A DNA stretch of 64,000 nucleotides from Todiramphus chloris collaris (GCA_025345505.1 JANVCC010000048.1:3268640-3332639), one strand, 5' to 3'. Numbered from the stretch's first letter, positions 50,680-63,693 are shown. The notes: generated from the letters alone by a model not told the origin. Program-made: numbers and translations.

Positions 50680-51572
50680 ACAGGGATGGGGAGCCCCCAT
50701 CCAAGAGAAAATGGCCAGTGACCTACTAAACCACTCAGATGCACACAAGTCTGAGTGGGGATGGGATGGGATCCACCTGAGGGCACTGGGGGAGCTCTCA
50801 GGAGTGCTCACCAAGCCACTTTCTATCAGTCATCATCAGTTCTGGCTAACTGGGGAGGTCCAGGAGGCCTGGGGAAGAGTGACTGGAAAGCCGCCTGGTG
50901 GAAAAGGACCTGAGGATTCTGGTTGACAGCCAAATACAAAGTGTCAGTGTGCCCAGGTGGCCAGGAAGGCCAACAGCATCCTGGCCTGGATCAGAAACAG
51001 CGTGGCCAGTAGGACCAGGGCAGTGATCATCCCCCTATACTAGGCACTGGTGAGGCCACACCTCAAATACTGGGGTCAGTTTTGGGCCCCCCACTCACAA
51101 AAGGACATTGAGGGGCTGGAGCGTGTCCGAAGAAGGGCAATGAAGCTGGTAAGGATCTAGGGAGCAAGCCTTATGAGGGGCAGCTAAGGGAACTGGGGTT
51201 GTTTAGCCTGGAGAAAAGGAGGCTCAGGGAGACCTTCTTGCTCTCTATAACTCCCTGAAAGGAAGCTCTAGTGAGGTGGGGGTTGGTCTCTTCTCCCAAA
51301 TTACAAGCAATAGGACAAGAGGAAATGGCCTCTAACTGTGCCAGGGAAGGTTTAGATTAGAAATTGTGAAAAAAAAATCTTCAGAGAAAGGGTTATCAAG
51401 CACTGGAACAGGCTGCCCAGGGAAGTGGTGGAGTCACCACCCCTGGAGGTATTTAAAAGACATATAGATACAGGGCTTGGGAATATGGTTTAGTGGTGAA
51501 CCTGGAAATACCACATTAAAGGTCGGACATTATAACTGTGGTCTCTTCCCAACAAAACAATTCTATGATTAT
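50680..51572 (+). mobile_element. CR1 LINE with internal deletion, about 890 bp
   Basis: The first part is the pre-RT/RT start region of ORF2 (ASDLLNHSDAHKS, GWDGIHLRALGELSGVLTKPL, LTGEVQEAW). Near 50870-50890 it jumps to the ORF2 C-terminal region ('GGACCTGAGGATTCTGGTTG', 'AAGGCCAACAGCATCCTGGC', GGCTCAGGGAGACC) and continues through the 3' UTR to AACAATTCTATGATT. The central RT with both catalytic motifs is absent. Confidence 0.92.
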
Positions 51573-51970
51573 TCCAGCAACAAAAGCATGAGCAGGGCTC
51601 CCTCAAGGGCTTCAACGCTGAGAAGAAAGTCAGGAACAGTCACTGTATGCAAGAGGTCAAGTGGCAATGATTTCTTAGGCACTGAAGTGCTGACTCAAGG
51701 CTACAGGCAATACCTTTACTGCAGGGGCCAGATGGTTTCAGATAGACAACAAGGTCCAGGGTGAAGAAGAGATGACCCCCAGAACACCATGATTGACTCT
51801 GAACCAAAGACAGAAGCATTTGTAAGTTTGGAGAGATGCTGAAGCTGGGTGGCACAAGGAAAGCCTTATCAGCACAGCTGCTAAAATAGAAGGTTGCTAT
51901 GTAGAAATGTGCTAAAGCATAAAGAAGGGTTGTAGCCTAGAAAAACAGATGATTAAAGGGGTTTGCATTT

Positions 51971-52113
51971 GTCTCCTGCTCTGGAGACATTTAAAACCCG
52001 CCTGGATGTGTTCCTTTGTGACCTGCTCTAGGTGGTCCTGCTCTGGCTGGGGGGGTTGGACTGGATGATCTTTTGAGGTCCCTTCCAACCCTGACCATTC
52101 TGTGATTCTGTGA
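51971..52113 (+). mobile_element. CR1 LINE 3' end
   Basis: 'GTCTCCTGCTCTGGAGACAT', 'TGACCTGCTCTAGGTGGTCC', 'TTGGACTGGATGATCTTTTG', AGGTCCCTTCCAACCCTGAC and CATTCTGTGATTCTGTGA form a clean CR1 terminus. Confidence 0.95.
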
Positions 52114-52855
52114 AAACAGTAACAACATGCATGAGAACAGAGAACACACTGTAATACTAAATTGCATTTAAATATCACCGATTTCACCCAAAAAGAACAA
52201 AATCCCTTTGCTAGGCTCACGCTCAACCCATCTTGCTAAATAAAGCCTAAATTATGGGCTAAACACCTCAGCCTCTCAGCAGAGTTGACAAGAGACGAAT
52301 CTAATGCCTATGTGTTATTCTGTGCACAAGGAGACACAAAACAGAAAATGACTCCGTTTGGAGAAGAATTACCTCAAAAGACCCAAACAGACACCAAAAA
52401 AGAAAATAATAAAAGAAAAAAAAACAAAATAGGAATTCCATTCTTTTGGTGAGTTTGTAGAACAGCAAAAATTCAACGAATAAATTTTTTCAAGTGTGTT
52501 TAAAAGCAACCTAGCGTGGGGCTGGAAATGGGATTTGCTCTCCAACCTTTCCAAGTGTATTCTCTGCACACGTGGTCTGCAGCTTCTCCAAGCTCCCCAT
52601 GCTCACTGCTCTTTGGGCAGAGTAATTCCTCCCAGAGAGCTGGCAGCATCTTTGCTTTCCTCCCCAGCAGAGCTCACTGATCCTTGTCCTGTCCCCATCT
52701 CCGATCGCTCTAGCAAGCTCCCAGACTTCCCCCACTGCACTCCTACCATGGATACCTGGCAAGTTCAGAGGACGTGTGTGTTCCTTTCATGTGTTCAGTG
52801 CTGTAACTCAAACAACACTGCATGAGTACATTAAAAAAAATCCAAATAAATAAAA

Positions 52856-52922
52856 AATCCCATAAATCAAAAAAATAATCCCATAAATCAAAAAAAAAAT
52901 AATCCCATAAATCAAAAAAATC
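52856..52922. repeat. 21-24-bp A-rich tandem repeat
   Basis: Three units of AATCCCATAAATC followed by an A-run of variable length (starts 52856, 52877, 52901). Confidence 0.9.
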
Positions 52923-53000
52923 AGATTTTAAACATGAGAGACACTAGGATGTTTCATTTATAAACTATGTTGGTATGCTCCATATCTGCTCTAACAACTT

Positions 53001-53120
53001 GTATATATTTTTTAATATATATTATATATATTTATATATACAGCATATTTTATATGTGTATATATACATATGCATGTGTATATATATTTTATATATATAA
53101 AGAATATATATTTATATATA
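53001..53120. repeat. TA-rich microsatellite
   Basis: Imperfect (TA)n with TGTG interruptions, ending 8 bp before a CR1 tail. Confidence 0.9.
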
Positions 53121-53128
53121 AAGCATTT

Positions 53129-53179
53129 TGATGATCTTCAGAGGTCCCTTCCAACCCCTAACCTTCTGTGATTCTGTGA
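53129..53179 (+). mobile_element. Very short CR1 LINE 3' end
   Basis: GATGATCTTCAGAGGTCCCT, TCCAACCCCTAACCTTC and TGTGATTCTGTGA are only the last 50 bp of CR1, next to the TA tract. Confidence 0.9.
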
Positions 53180-56100
53180 CATTTAGCCTATTTAAATATG
53201 CTTTATACAAATATACACACATATATTTACATAATTCATATATCTCACACAAATGGAGATGGGCAACAAAATGGCTATAGCCTGGTAATCTAAATTTTAT
53301 CATCAGTCTCCTCCTGTCTTGGTATGAGCTTCAGGTTGATGGTTCAGGAAACATCTCAGGTGCTTAGCCCTGCCCTATATATCTGAGCCTATGGATAGGA
53401 GTCACTATACATTGCCTACTTACACCAAGACTTTAATCTTGGAGATATTAGCATTGAAAATCTCAGGGGAAAGTGAAAAGTGAGGCAGGCGACAGAGAGA
53501 AGTAAGTAAGAGAGTGGACAGATGGAGGTTTTTACCTCCACAGACATCACTCAAGTTACAAATTATGGCAAATACCAAAGCAGTTGATCTTTTTTTTTCC
53601 TGTCCAAAACCTTGGCAGTTCTCAGCTCACTGCTACTTTGCCACCTTTACTAAAGCCCTCCCATTTCCTCAGCGCTAAGCTGAAAACACAATAAAATATT
53701 TCCCGGTGTTCTATCTAAACACCAGGCTACATTAAGGCTGTTTATGCAGCACAGAATGAGCAGAACAAAATGCTTTTCTGAGTGATGGGTACTTTTGCAT
53801 TTACCCAGCCATGTTTCTAAAGCATCCATCACTGTAGGATCTTCTGACAAAAAAAAAAAGCTTTGTTCCAAGTCTCTAAAGACTTTCTTTTTCAGTGCTG
53901 GAACACACTGCACAGAAAGTGAGGGGGGAAAAAAAAATAAAATAATTAATTGCCACGTAAATGCAGGCATAGAAAAATCCTGTGAGTCCCACGTTGTGTT
54001 GCTGCTTTCTCCCCTGCTTTGTGCACAAATAACTGGTACAAACAAGACAGCATCACCCGGCTGGGAACCCACCAGGGGCACATTTGAAAAGGCATGTACT
54101 CAACAGCTAATTGCTCTGGGAAGAAAGCAGTACAGAGTGTTACACCTACAAGGATTCTAAACTAACTGTAGGACAAGGAACGCTCAGCCTTGAATCACAA
54201 CAGGCCTGGGTTTATTGCAAGGCACCAGAAACTTTCTCCTCTTCTGTACCAAAAACATATGCAGAGCTACAACTTAGGCTCGGGCAGAATATTTCAGCTG
54301 CATATTATGATGCCAAAGCCTTCAATGAGAACAACAAATTAAGAAATACAAGCCTTGGGGAGAAGTCTTTTGCCACTTCTTCTGCATGCTAACACGTGCA
54401 GCATCCGTGCTTAGCAAAAGGGAAATAAGCATCACACGTGTCACCTATGAGCCCACAACTGCTCTGCAATGTGTTTGCTAGTGGAAAAAAAGAACTTACA
54501 AAAGCTCGTTAAGCGTCACTATAAAGACAGAAGAAACATCTTCCCGAGTTGAAAGCTCTGCTGGGGACAGACCCTGTGATCCCCGATGAAATAACCACTG
54601 CAATACTGAACGACAGGCTTCCAATTTTATCTTCTCTTTTAGCCCACACTGCCACTCCTCTGCATGACTGAGATGGGCCACGATACCTTCATCAGGAAAG
54701 GTACACATCTTTGTGAGGCAATATCTGTTATTAAATTAGGAGTTACATTTTTAAGGAGGATATGTAGATGCCACATAATTCTTTGCCACTGATAAAAATG
54801 CCAAAGGTTCTGCAGGCTGAAATGTTTGCTAACCTTTATAAAGGGAGGTGAGAAAACTTCTCTGAACAAAAGTGCATTTAAGAACAAGTAACACCAGGGG
54901 TGACAGAGGCACCTGTGCAGCCTCCTCCGGTGGGATGAATGATGATTCTGGCCTGATGATCTCTTGCAAGGATATTTCCCACAATTTCTTTTTAAGAGGG
55001 AGTTAGGAATTTGGAGCTCAGTGCAAAATAATAATGGCTTTGTGTATACAGAAGAGCGGACAGGACAGTGTTCAATGGGGTATTAAAAGTGGTAAGTATC
55101 AGACTGTAAGAGGAATGACTGTTCTAAAGCCCTTTTCTCCTGTGCATCCCTCACGTTGCCAGCCAAGGGGTGAGGAAGTTTTGCATGGTGTGTAATACAG
55201 GCAGAAAAGCTGGAGAGCCACCTGCCACACTCACACTTTTTGAAATCCTAAATTAAATAAAACACACAAAAGCACATAAACACCAACTGCATTTCTGGAC
55301 TAAACAGGGCAAAACTTTGGCTATAAAGAAAACCCCACAAGCGAACAAGACTCCACCAAAACAACCCCGTCTTTACGGATTTTCCTCTGAAGATAAAAGC
55401 TGGGGTGTGTGTGTCTTTGTTTGTATTTCTTGACCCATTTACGAGGGAAATAAAGATTTGACTTCCATTCGCATGCAATCCCAATGATTAGCTCTGCAGT
55501 GGCTGGTCAGCAGCTTTGATGCAACGAGAACATTACAACTAGCAGGACCCCTGCTATGCCACGTACACTGCAACGGAACCTGTTTGCTCAGCCCAAGTTG
55601 AGGTGGACTGTGATGGGGAACTACAAGAACAAAGTCTTCCTACCAAAAGGATATTATCCCTCCATCTCAGGCCAGTTCTGGGCAGATTGAACATTCACAT
55701 CACAGAGTGACCACGCTGAACTGTCGTGCCTGTTACCAGGGCACTGACAGAGGTGGCGAGTGAGTGACAGTGCTTGTCCCGCAGGCATTCTCCTATGTGG
55801 AGAACTGGAATGCATCATGGGCCAGTGGGAAAAACCTCAGAGCAAGCCCAAAGTGACCCTGAGTGATACAGAGCTGACAGCTTCAGAGTCCCTCTGCTGT
55901 TTTTCTGCTAGAAGTATATTTTTGTACTTTAAAAAGTACATCCAGGAGCCTAAGATCCATCTTTAATAATGTAGATTCTTCCTCCCGGGCTGCAAAAGGC
56001 TATGCCAGAAGTCAAGCCTGCTCATTTAGGGATTTTACATCACTGCCTTCGACAGGGACACCAACATGATGCCTCCCCAAACCAGTCTGCACTACTGGAC

Positions 56101-57070
56101 CTCACCTGGACAGCTTCTCTGGTGGAAAACTGCATGAAGAAAACACTAGCTGGAAACCTTGGACCCAGATATCTCACAGAAGTACAAGGCACCATAAACC
56201 TGGATCCAGAGCCAAGTGGACTAGAATAACAGGAGCCTTGAAAGTAGGTGTTTTGCAGATGATAAAACAACAACGGAAAAGAAGTTCCTATGAATACTTC
56301 TCTGTCTTGTATTGCTGGGACTGAATTCTACCCATCTTCTGTTCCTGCTGTGCACGTGTCACCAGCCACTTTAATCCTTCCTTGCAAAGGCCAGGCTGCC
56401 TGCTCTCAGGGTTCACTAAGTAGTGAAGACCATGGACAGAGGGAGCAAGTTTGCTGCTCTAGAAAGCTTAACGTTGGAGACTCAAGCTTGGAGTGTACTG
56501 AAGTTCAGTCAAGTCTTCTTTTACAGCAATTCTTAAAAAATCCTTTCTGTGGCTGCATTAAACAAAGTGCTTCTATCTCATTTCATCTACTCCTTACACC
56601 AAGCTTCACTGATAGATGAAACGGTGTATTGGTTCTTCTTTGGACACTTAACTATTGAAGCACAGAACATGGTCTTCTATGAAGGTAAGGACCAATGCCA
56701 CTTCAACCACTGACCGTGTGCTGGCTGCTTAGAGTAAAAGAACAAAATGAACCTCCCAGTTAAACCAGCGGAAAATATCCCTGAGGAGCTATCAGTGCCT
56801 CAAAAGTTGAGAGAAAACACACATAATTAGCTCACTTGGTTTGGGATGTCAGAAGAGGCTGTGAGAGTTTTTCAGCTGAAAAAGGAAGATAGTTCAATGG
56901 AAATTAGATACTGATTTTAAGAGGCAGGAAGGAAACGGCTCGTACCAAACATGAAAAGGGAGACCACAGATTCAAAATGACTCAGTAGACCTGGTTTGTG
57001 CCTCTGTAATACTTCAGCAGGATGCATTGACTTTGGTTAGGTCTATGCTAACCAAAAAGTATGGGGTTAG

Positions 57071-57621
57071 AGTGTTGGTGGATAAAGGAAGAGCACCTGA
57101 TGCCATCTACCTGGACTTGTGCAACACATTTGACACCATCCCTGAATGACATCCTGGTCTCTAAACTGGAGACATGGATTTTTGGATGAACCACTTGGTG
57201 GAATAAGAAATTTCCTGCATGGCTGGACTTAAAAAGTGGTTCGCTGTCCACATGGAGACTAGTAACAAGTGGTGTCCATCAGGAGTTTGTACTGCAAGAA
57301 CTGCTATTTAACACCTTTGTTGGTGACACGGACAGTGGGATCGAATCTCTCATCAGCAGGTTTGTGGATGACACCGAGTTGTGTGGTGTGGTGACAGGCT
57401 GGAGGGAAGGGATGCCATCCAGAGGGACCTGGACAGGCTGGAGAGGCAGGAAAATACACAAACATCACAAAGTTCGACAAGGACAAGGAAGAGATTCCCC
57501 AGGGGGGCTGTGGATGCCCCCTTCCTGGAAGTGTTCAAGGCCAGGCTGGATGGGGCTTTGAGCAACGTGGACTAGTGGGAGGTGTCCCTGCCCATGGCAG
57601 GAGGGTTGGAATGAGATGATC
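57071..57621 (+). mobile_element. CR1 LINE reverse transcriptase fragment with internal deletion
   Basis: Frame pieces: VDKGRAPDAIYLDLCNTFDTIP (motif A region with AFD altered to TFD), FNTFVGDTDSGIE, then FVDDTEL (motif C FADD altered to FVDD, near 57361). Near 57487 the sequence jumps to the ORF2 C-terminal/3' region (DAPFLEVFKARLDGAL, then CCCATGGCAGGAGGGTTGGAATGAGATGATCC). It lacks the terminal octamer repeats and carries stops and frameshifts. Confidence 0.92.
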
Positions 57622-58923
57622 CAAACCAAACTAGACCTAAGCTATATGTAACATGCACTTTGTAGAGCAGGCAACGAGCCCTTGCTTTGATGAGGCAAAC
57701 TGAAGAAAAAGATATACTACCCCACGAGCAATTCCTCTTGTCATAGTTCTATAATGATATATTCCTTCCTATAAGCAGCAGCATTTAAATAGGCTATTTT
57801 TTTTAATATTTCATCTTTACTATCACTGAACCTTCATAGGTCTCTGCCACCTGACAAGCACCATGGCCCATTCTATAGAATGCTACAGCTTGACAAGAGC
57901 AAACAGGCACAAGATTTTTGTTAGAGAAATATATCCAGGTAATTTTCCTCCACTCAGAAGACTTGGAATAAGAAAAGCATCTCTGAATAAAAGAATAAGA
58001 CAGACAAAATACACAAAATTCTCCTCACAAATTTTTGAAGCAAAATATTCAGCCTTGCACCATAAAAATTAACAAAACAGAAAAACACTTAAACATGTGA
58101 ACTCACATCTTAAACCCAGCAGAATTACTATCAATAACAAAAAAAAAACCCAAACAAAAAAATCCCAAGAAATTCATCCACAGGCATGCAGTGCTTATTT
58201 TAGGAGTAACCTTCATGCAAAATTAAAGATCCCTTTCTCAGGGAAGGAAATGTAGATGAAAACATCTGGGGCTATTGGTAGAAGTGATCACTTTCTTGCT
58301 ACAACAGAGTTAGGTTACCAAAACCAGGGAGCAAGTGCTAGCAATGGAATATCAAAGTAAAAGGGGATAAAGGCAGCACAGAAAACTTTGGTGAGAGGCA
58401 GAATATGAGAGAGTTTCAACCTTTTATTACTAAAACCTAAAGCAGGGAAGACGTGTGTAACTTCCAGATACATTCATCTCACCAGGAAAGGACAAAAAAC
58501 TGTTTCCCATTAACATTCTAATAATCAAAAACTGGCCAGCAAAGAGCCAACACCCACACAGGTCTCTCCAGCCAGCTCTGCTGAGTCCCACCCCACACAG
58601 CAGTGAGCATCAGTGCAAAAAATGGAGAACATGGGACAGAAAGAACAGTCCAGATATACAGAATGGGGGAAAAGCAGCCAGGAGAACAAAAAAGTCAGAT
58701 AAATACATCCCTTTGGAAACAGCTGAGAGATGAGACTGATGCTCCAGAGGCTTTGTGGTACGCTGATGGAACGCTTCCATCTGTGGTCTTCTGCTGGTGG
58801 AAACAAAGATAAATACACTCCAAGCTGGCAGAACAATGGCAACAACACGGTGAGTGGTGTGGTTGGGGGTTTTTTTGATTAAAAATTTTCAAATAGTAAG
58901 GGGCATCAAATAATAAGTGGCAT

Positions 58924-59206
58924 CATAGATTCATAGATTGTTAGGGGTTGGAAGGGACCAAGACAGATTATCTAGTCCAACCCCAGTCACGCTGGATGGC
59001 AGCACAACCTTCTGGAGTGTCAGACACTCCTCCCAGTTCAGTATCATCAGCAAACTTGCTGAGGGTGTACTCTGTCCCTTCGTCCAGATCATTGATGAAT
59101 ATATTGAACAGTACTGGACCCAGCACTGACCCTTGGGGGACACCACTACCCACAGGCCTCCAGCTAGACCTTGGGTTGATTTTTTTCTCCACAATCTTCC
59201 TTAGGA
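58924..59206 (-). mobile_element. CR1 LINE RT motif C region fused to the 3' tail
   Basis: On the minus strand an open frame reads [17 protein letters not shown], then [11 protein letters not shown], with the intact FADD motif C. After AAIQRDWGW it passes directly into the CR1 terminal TTGGACTAGATAATCTGT...GGTCCCTTCC segment. The rest of ORF2 is deleted. The RT piece belongs to a somewhat different CR1 subfamily from the other RT fragments here. Confidence 0.92.
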
Positions 59207-59217
59207 TGAAGACTTAC

Positions 59218-59238
59218 TCGAGATTTTGTGTAATCCAT
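59218..59238 (-). other. Candidate 21-nt microexon (speculative)
   Basis: On the minus strand an acceptor, ATACTATCTATTTCAG, is followed by 21 nt encoding MDYTKSR and then a consensus donor, CGA|GTAAGT (donor at plus 59212-59217). Its length is a multiple of three, so inclusion would not change frame. It sits just upstream, in minus-strand terms, of a CR1 reverse transcriptase remnant. No known cyclin Y isoform contains this peptide to my knowledge. Two strong splice sites this close together are unusual but can arise by chance in 43 kb of intron. Confidence 0.18.
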
Positions 59239-60603
59239 CTGAAATAGATAGTATCTCCACATCAGGAGTACTTAGGTGACTAAATATTCTTGGAGACCCA
59301 AGACAAACACAACGGCAATATTCACAGATGAAGACTTGAGCAGCAGATGTCGAGGTCCAACACAAAGAGGCTATAAAGGTTCTTTTACAGAGCAGACAGG
59401 AAGGACATCACGACAGGGTGGGTAACACTGCTGTGCACTATTACACCACAACGATTGCCACTGACCCTAATCTCTGTCTCTCTCTTCAGTCACTGGCTCT
59501 AAATAGCAACAAGCCCGCAGCCTTAGGAAACACAGCGAGCACGTGGAACCCCTGCTAAAAGAAACCAGTCCAACCACAAGCCCCTATCTTGTGTTGGCAA
59601 ATAGCTTCTCAAGACAGAAGATGCAACAGCAGACACATGACTGCTGTACACACCAGGAGATAAAATAATCCAGGCTTGAAGAAGCAGGCAGCACGAAGCT
59701 TGCTAGGGAAGTAAATAGGGAGTTTAGTCCCAAGACATAAGTAATGTTCTGTTTGCTGGTCTTACTTGGTAGTGGACAAACCCACTTCACTCCTATTCAA
59801 AATTCAAGCTTTGACCTACACAAGCTTTAAAGCTAGGTCTAAGAGGGTGTCCAATGAGGATTATACTACAACTTGTTACTAGGCACGGCCAGAAACACAG
59901 ATTTAGCAGTGAGCTAAAAATTCCAGTCATGCAATTTTAGAAGCCCGTGGTACATCCACCTAAAGCTTAACTGCTTCCTTACTGGTGTTCATGCAATGGC
60001 TAGAATTCTTCTCCTGGGAGAAGGTTTGCAGCAGCTGGCAGTGCTGGGAGTGAAAAGATCCCTACTGACAGACTGTAATTTCATAACAATTTGAATCATG
60101 AAACTGCATGACAGACACAGATAAATTGCAATTATAGAAGCAGGTCTGACAGGAGGGGAGGAACTGCAAGAAATATTTTCCCCGAGTAATAAAGAGTGCA
60201 TCTAATATGTCATTGGATTTATTTTTTAAAGTTTAATCATGTTAGAAAGCATCTTACTGTGCAACTATTTCTACCAGAGAAAACTGTATAAACTGAATTT
60301 AAAAGTTACACTTATTGAGAAAGTGAATTATTCAACACAAGTCAGCGGCAGATTTATCAACCTTGCAAAGTAAAAATGTATTCTATAGCTACACTGATAA
60401 ATATTTCATTGAAAATTAAAAGATCAATCAAAAAAATCTGCAGTCTTTATTAGCAGTTCTTGTAAAAAAGCTAGTATTAGCACACCATATGTAATCCAAA
60501 AGCATGCAAAGCAGACACTTAGCAGATATTAATTCTACAAAAGCCATTTTGCTCTCTCATCCTCTGAGGTGAAGTTCAACCACCAGAGGCTAGCAAACAT
60601 TCC

Positions 60604-60628
60604 TGACGTCACCTGTTCTCCATATAAG
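60604..60628 (+). promoter_or_regulatory. CRE octamer followed by TATA-like element (weak candidate)
   Basis: TGACGTCA at 60604-60611 is followed 10 bases later by ATATAAG (from about 60622). A full CRE with a TATA-like box could be a core promoter on the plus strand, but there is no downstream exon I recognise. Confidence 0.15.
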
Positions 60629-61392
60629 TCATCCCACCTTTAAAGTAAGAAATAATTTGGAAATCTCAGGCCCCAAATTTTTCTTAAAATTGACTCTCAA
60701 GCCCAAAAAAAACCCCAAAAAAACCAAGAGAGCTAAATGAACTATTGCTCACCCAGAAGAGTCCCCCTGCTTCCAGCAACAAGGCTGAGAAGGAAAGCTG
60801 TTTTGAATTCTTGCTGTGAATCCCAGTAAAGCTAAAACTTAAAGTCTACGCATCCTAAAGAAGATAAAGGTCCATCCTTCCCTTAGCCAGCTATTAATGT
60901 GAACAAGCTCATGAAGTAAGGGGTTATGCAATCACTGAAATAAAACAGTCAAGACCTCCTAGCAAGATCTAAACCAATGCCATATGGAAAGTAACAGGGG
61001 ATTTATTTATTAAGTCCAAGAACACTTTGAAGCACTTGGTTGGAGTTTAATAGAAAAATTACAATAGAATAGAAATATTTACAACAGATTTTGCCTTTCT
61101 CAGGAATCACTTCCCATTTTATCTCTACCAGAAAAGCCACTGGTGCTAGAACGAGCTGTGTATGGGGGACTAACAGAAGAGGAGACAAAGGTCTTTCACA
61201 AATTAGGCACTTCCTTAATTCCAGCCACGCTCAACAAAGCAGGACAGAAACCTGCAGTGCACTCATCCTCAGTGCAACAAGCAGTGACACTGAGGAATTC
61301 TCACCTCGCTCAGGTGACGTTTGCAAGGAAACAGAGACCACAATTACCAACTGCTGATTGCAGTTCATATTCCTCTTAAAAACATCATAAAC

Positions 61393-61456
61393 CACAGAAT
61401 GGTAGGGGTTGAAGGGACTTCTAGAGAGCATCGAGTCCAAGTCCCCTGCCAGAGCA
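61393..61456 (-). mobile_element. Short CR1 LINE 3' end
   Basis: CACAGAATGGTAGGGGTTGA, AGGGACTTCTAGAGAGCATC, GAGTCCAAGTCCCCTGCCAG, ending in a small (CAT)n run at about 61455-61468. Confidence 0.9.
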
Positions 61457-62336
61457 TCATCATCATCACGGGCCACAAACCAGCACCCTGTTAGAGAGAT
61501 CACAAAATGCTACAGTGTCATTTTTTTATGTAGCATGGTCTTCCAAAGCCAGGTCAAAATGAAGGCATTGAAAAACCAGCAACATTAGACAGAAAAAGAA
61601 AGGTGTGTCCAGAAAGCACATTTGCTTTAACTCTGAAGAAAAATGCTAGCTTCTGTTGAAATTCTTTTTTTTCAATGAAGAAGGCATAGCTGCTAGGGCA
61701 GATCCAACCTGCACATGCCCTGATCTACAGCTTAGCCCTACAAAAACTATATTTACAGAAAACATGGCTGGGACAGACGTCAGAGATTTTTTTTCCTCCT
61801 ACACCTCAGTCACCTTATTAAAATGAAGTCTCGGTGCAAAATTCAAACCTGATGTAATAAGCACTGTGACTTTTTCTTGAAGAAAACTAATTAATCCCAA
61901 AGCTCAGTAGAAGCTTACCCAGGGTCAGGAAATGCAAGAAGCTTTGAGCTTATCTATGCTGCATACTCTTCATATACCAAAGTTCATTAGAAAAAAAAAT
62001 AAAATAAAAGAAAGCATCTCAAAGAAGCTACATGGAAAAAAAAATTCTATACCTGAGAAAATTTGAAAACTAAGGCCAAATTATCATTGCACATATCTGC
62101 CCTTCAGAACCTTGCAGCTGAAGGCTTGCCAGACATGGAGAGCAACCCCCGTGCCTTTACCACCTGCCACCAGGCATTTCCCAGCAGACCAGAGCCCTTG
62201 GCGTGACAAAGAGCACTTGGACAGCAAAAGGGAAAGCCTTCCAGCCCTGCTGGGTGGCAGCCAGGCCAGCAGCTCGCACACCGGCTGCTCCCCGGGGACA
62301 TGGGACAGGAGCAGAGGGAACGGCTGCAAGCTGAGC

Positions 62337-62566
62337 TAGGGGAGGTTCAGGGGGGATATTAGGAAACATTTCTTCACTGAAAAGGTTCTCAACCATTGGA
62401 ATGGTCTGCCCAGGGCAGTGGGAAAGTCGCCATCCCTGGAAGCATTTAAGTGGCCTGTGGACCTGGTGCTCAAGACACAGCTTAGGGGTGAGCTTGCAGT
62501 GTTGGGTCGAAGGTTGGACTGGATCATCTTGAAGGTCTCTTCCAATCGAGGACATTCTGTGATTCC
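62337..62566 (+). mobile_element. CR1 LINE 3' fragment
   Basis: AGGAAACATTTCTTCACTGA, TGGAATGGTCTGCCCAGGGC, 'AAGGTTGGACTGGATCATCT', TGAAGGTCTCTTCCAATCGA and CATTCTGTGATTCC, in the order expected for CR1 with a '...LRGELAVLGRRLDWIILK'-type 3' frame. Confidence 0.93.
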
Positions 62567-63693
62567 CTCCCACCTCCTGCTCTCACCTCCAACTTGCACT
62601 GTGTCTCCACAAACCCTCCCAAGCCATTTACAAGCCTTGTTCTAGAAAACACTGTCTACAGCTCCCGTTACTAAGAACTAGTAAGTGATGAATTGAGATG
62701 GGTTTCTTGCCATGAAGGCTCTCCTGGGTTCTGTTGGTATACCTGGCGTACCTGGAAGACGTAACGCGCTGCCAGGAAGCATAGGCTGTCACAAGCTATA
62801 GTACAGACAAGCCTTACGATGGCTAAATTATGTCTGAGAGTTTGTATGACAGACAACTTCCCCTCTACTATCGTCACAAACAAGAGAGAAAAAGAGGAAA
62901 ACACAGCCAGCTCCTTTTCCCCTCCTCCTTCCAGAGTGGGGAATAAATGGGCTGGATGGAGAAGATTACTGATTGTGTTTCAAAATGATTACTGATTGCT
63001 TAATGGAATAAAAGACTAGGAAATAAAAATACAATTTAGCACTCAGGTAGTGATTAAATTTACCAGTCAGCGCTGCCACGTGAGAAAGCACAGTACCCAG
63101 GCACCACTGACAGCACTGTTTGGATGAGCACTAAATTCTTCACCAAAAAAAATTAACTGGAAATTGCAGGAACACCTAAGTACATAGTAGATGTAATATA
63201 ATATATTATTAAAGCCATGGTAAAACCTAATAGCTGGAAGCAGTGATAAATACATTTAGATAAAAATTACATTTAACTGTGAGAATAATTAACCTTTAAC
63301 AACCTATTTATTAATGTGGTGATTCTTCTAAGTGTTCAAATTAAAGTTGAATGTCTCTAAATGTATTGCAAGGGTAAAAACATCTTCAGTTTTGCTTTGC
63401 TGCAACAAATTAAAAAGGGAATATATGAGGATATGTGTATGGATTTGTACAGTACCAAAATAAATCATTTTGGTATCTGAGCAAGATTCTTGCTCTGGAC
63501 TCCTCCAAACATGGTGTTTCCCCAAAATCCTTCTCCATCAAATAATGTGAACTTCACAGTAATTTTCTTACATTATGATAGTAACTGCACATTGGAGAAG
63601 CATACCTGGGGACAACAGAGGTATTTCTGATCTCTCAGATGAGGATTGCTGATCCTCAGTGTAGGACTTAACATCCGAGCCTGCCATGTGGTA

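Noticed and set aside
53650..54081. 143-aa minus-strand open frame, the longest real one
   Set aside because: No family resemblance, a low-complexity hydrophobic stretch (LIILFFFPPSLS), an overlapping plus frame of similar length, and no splice or promoter signals. Length is compatible with chance in 64 kb.
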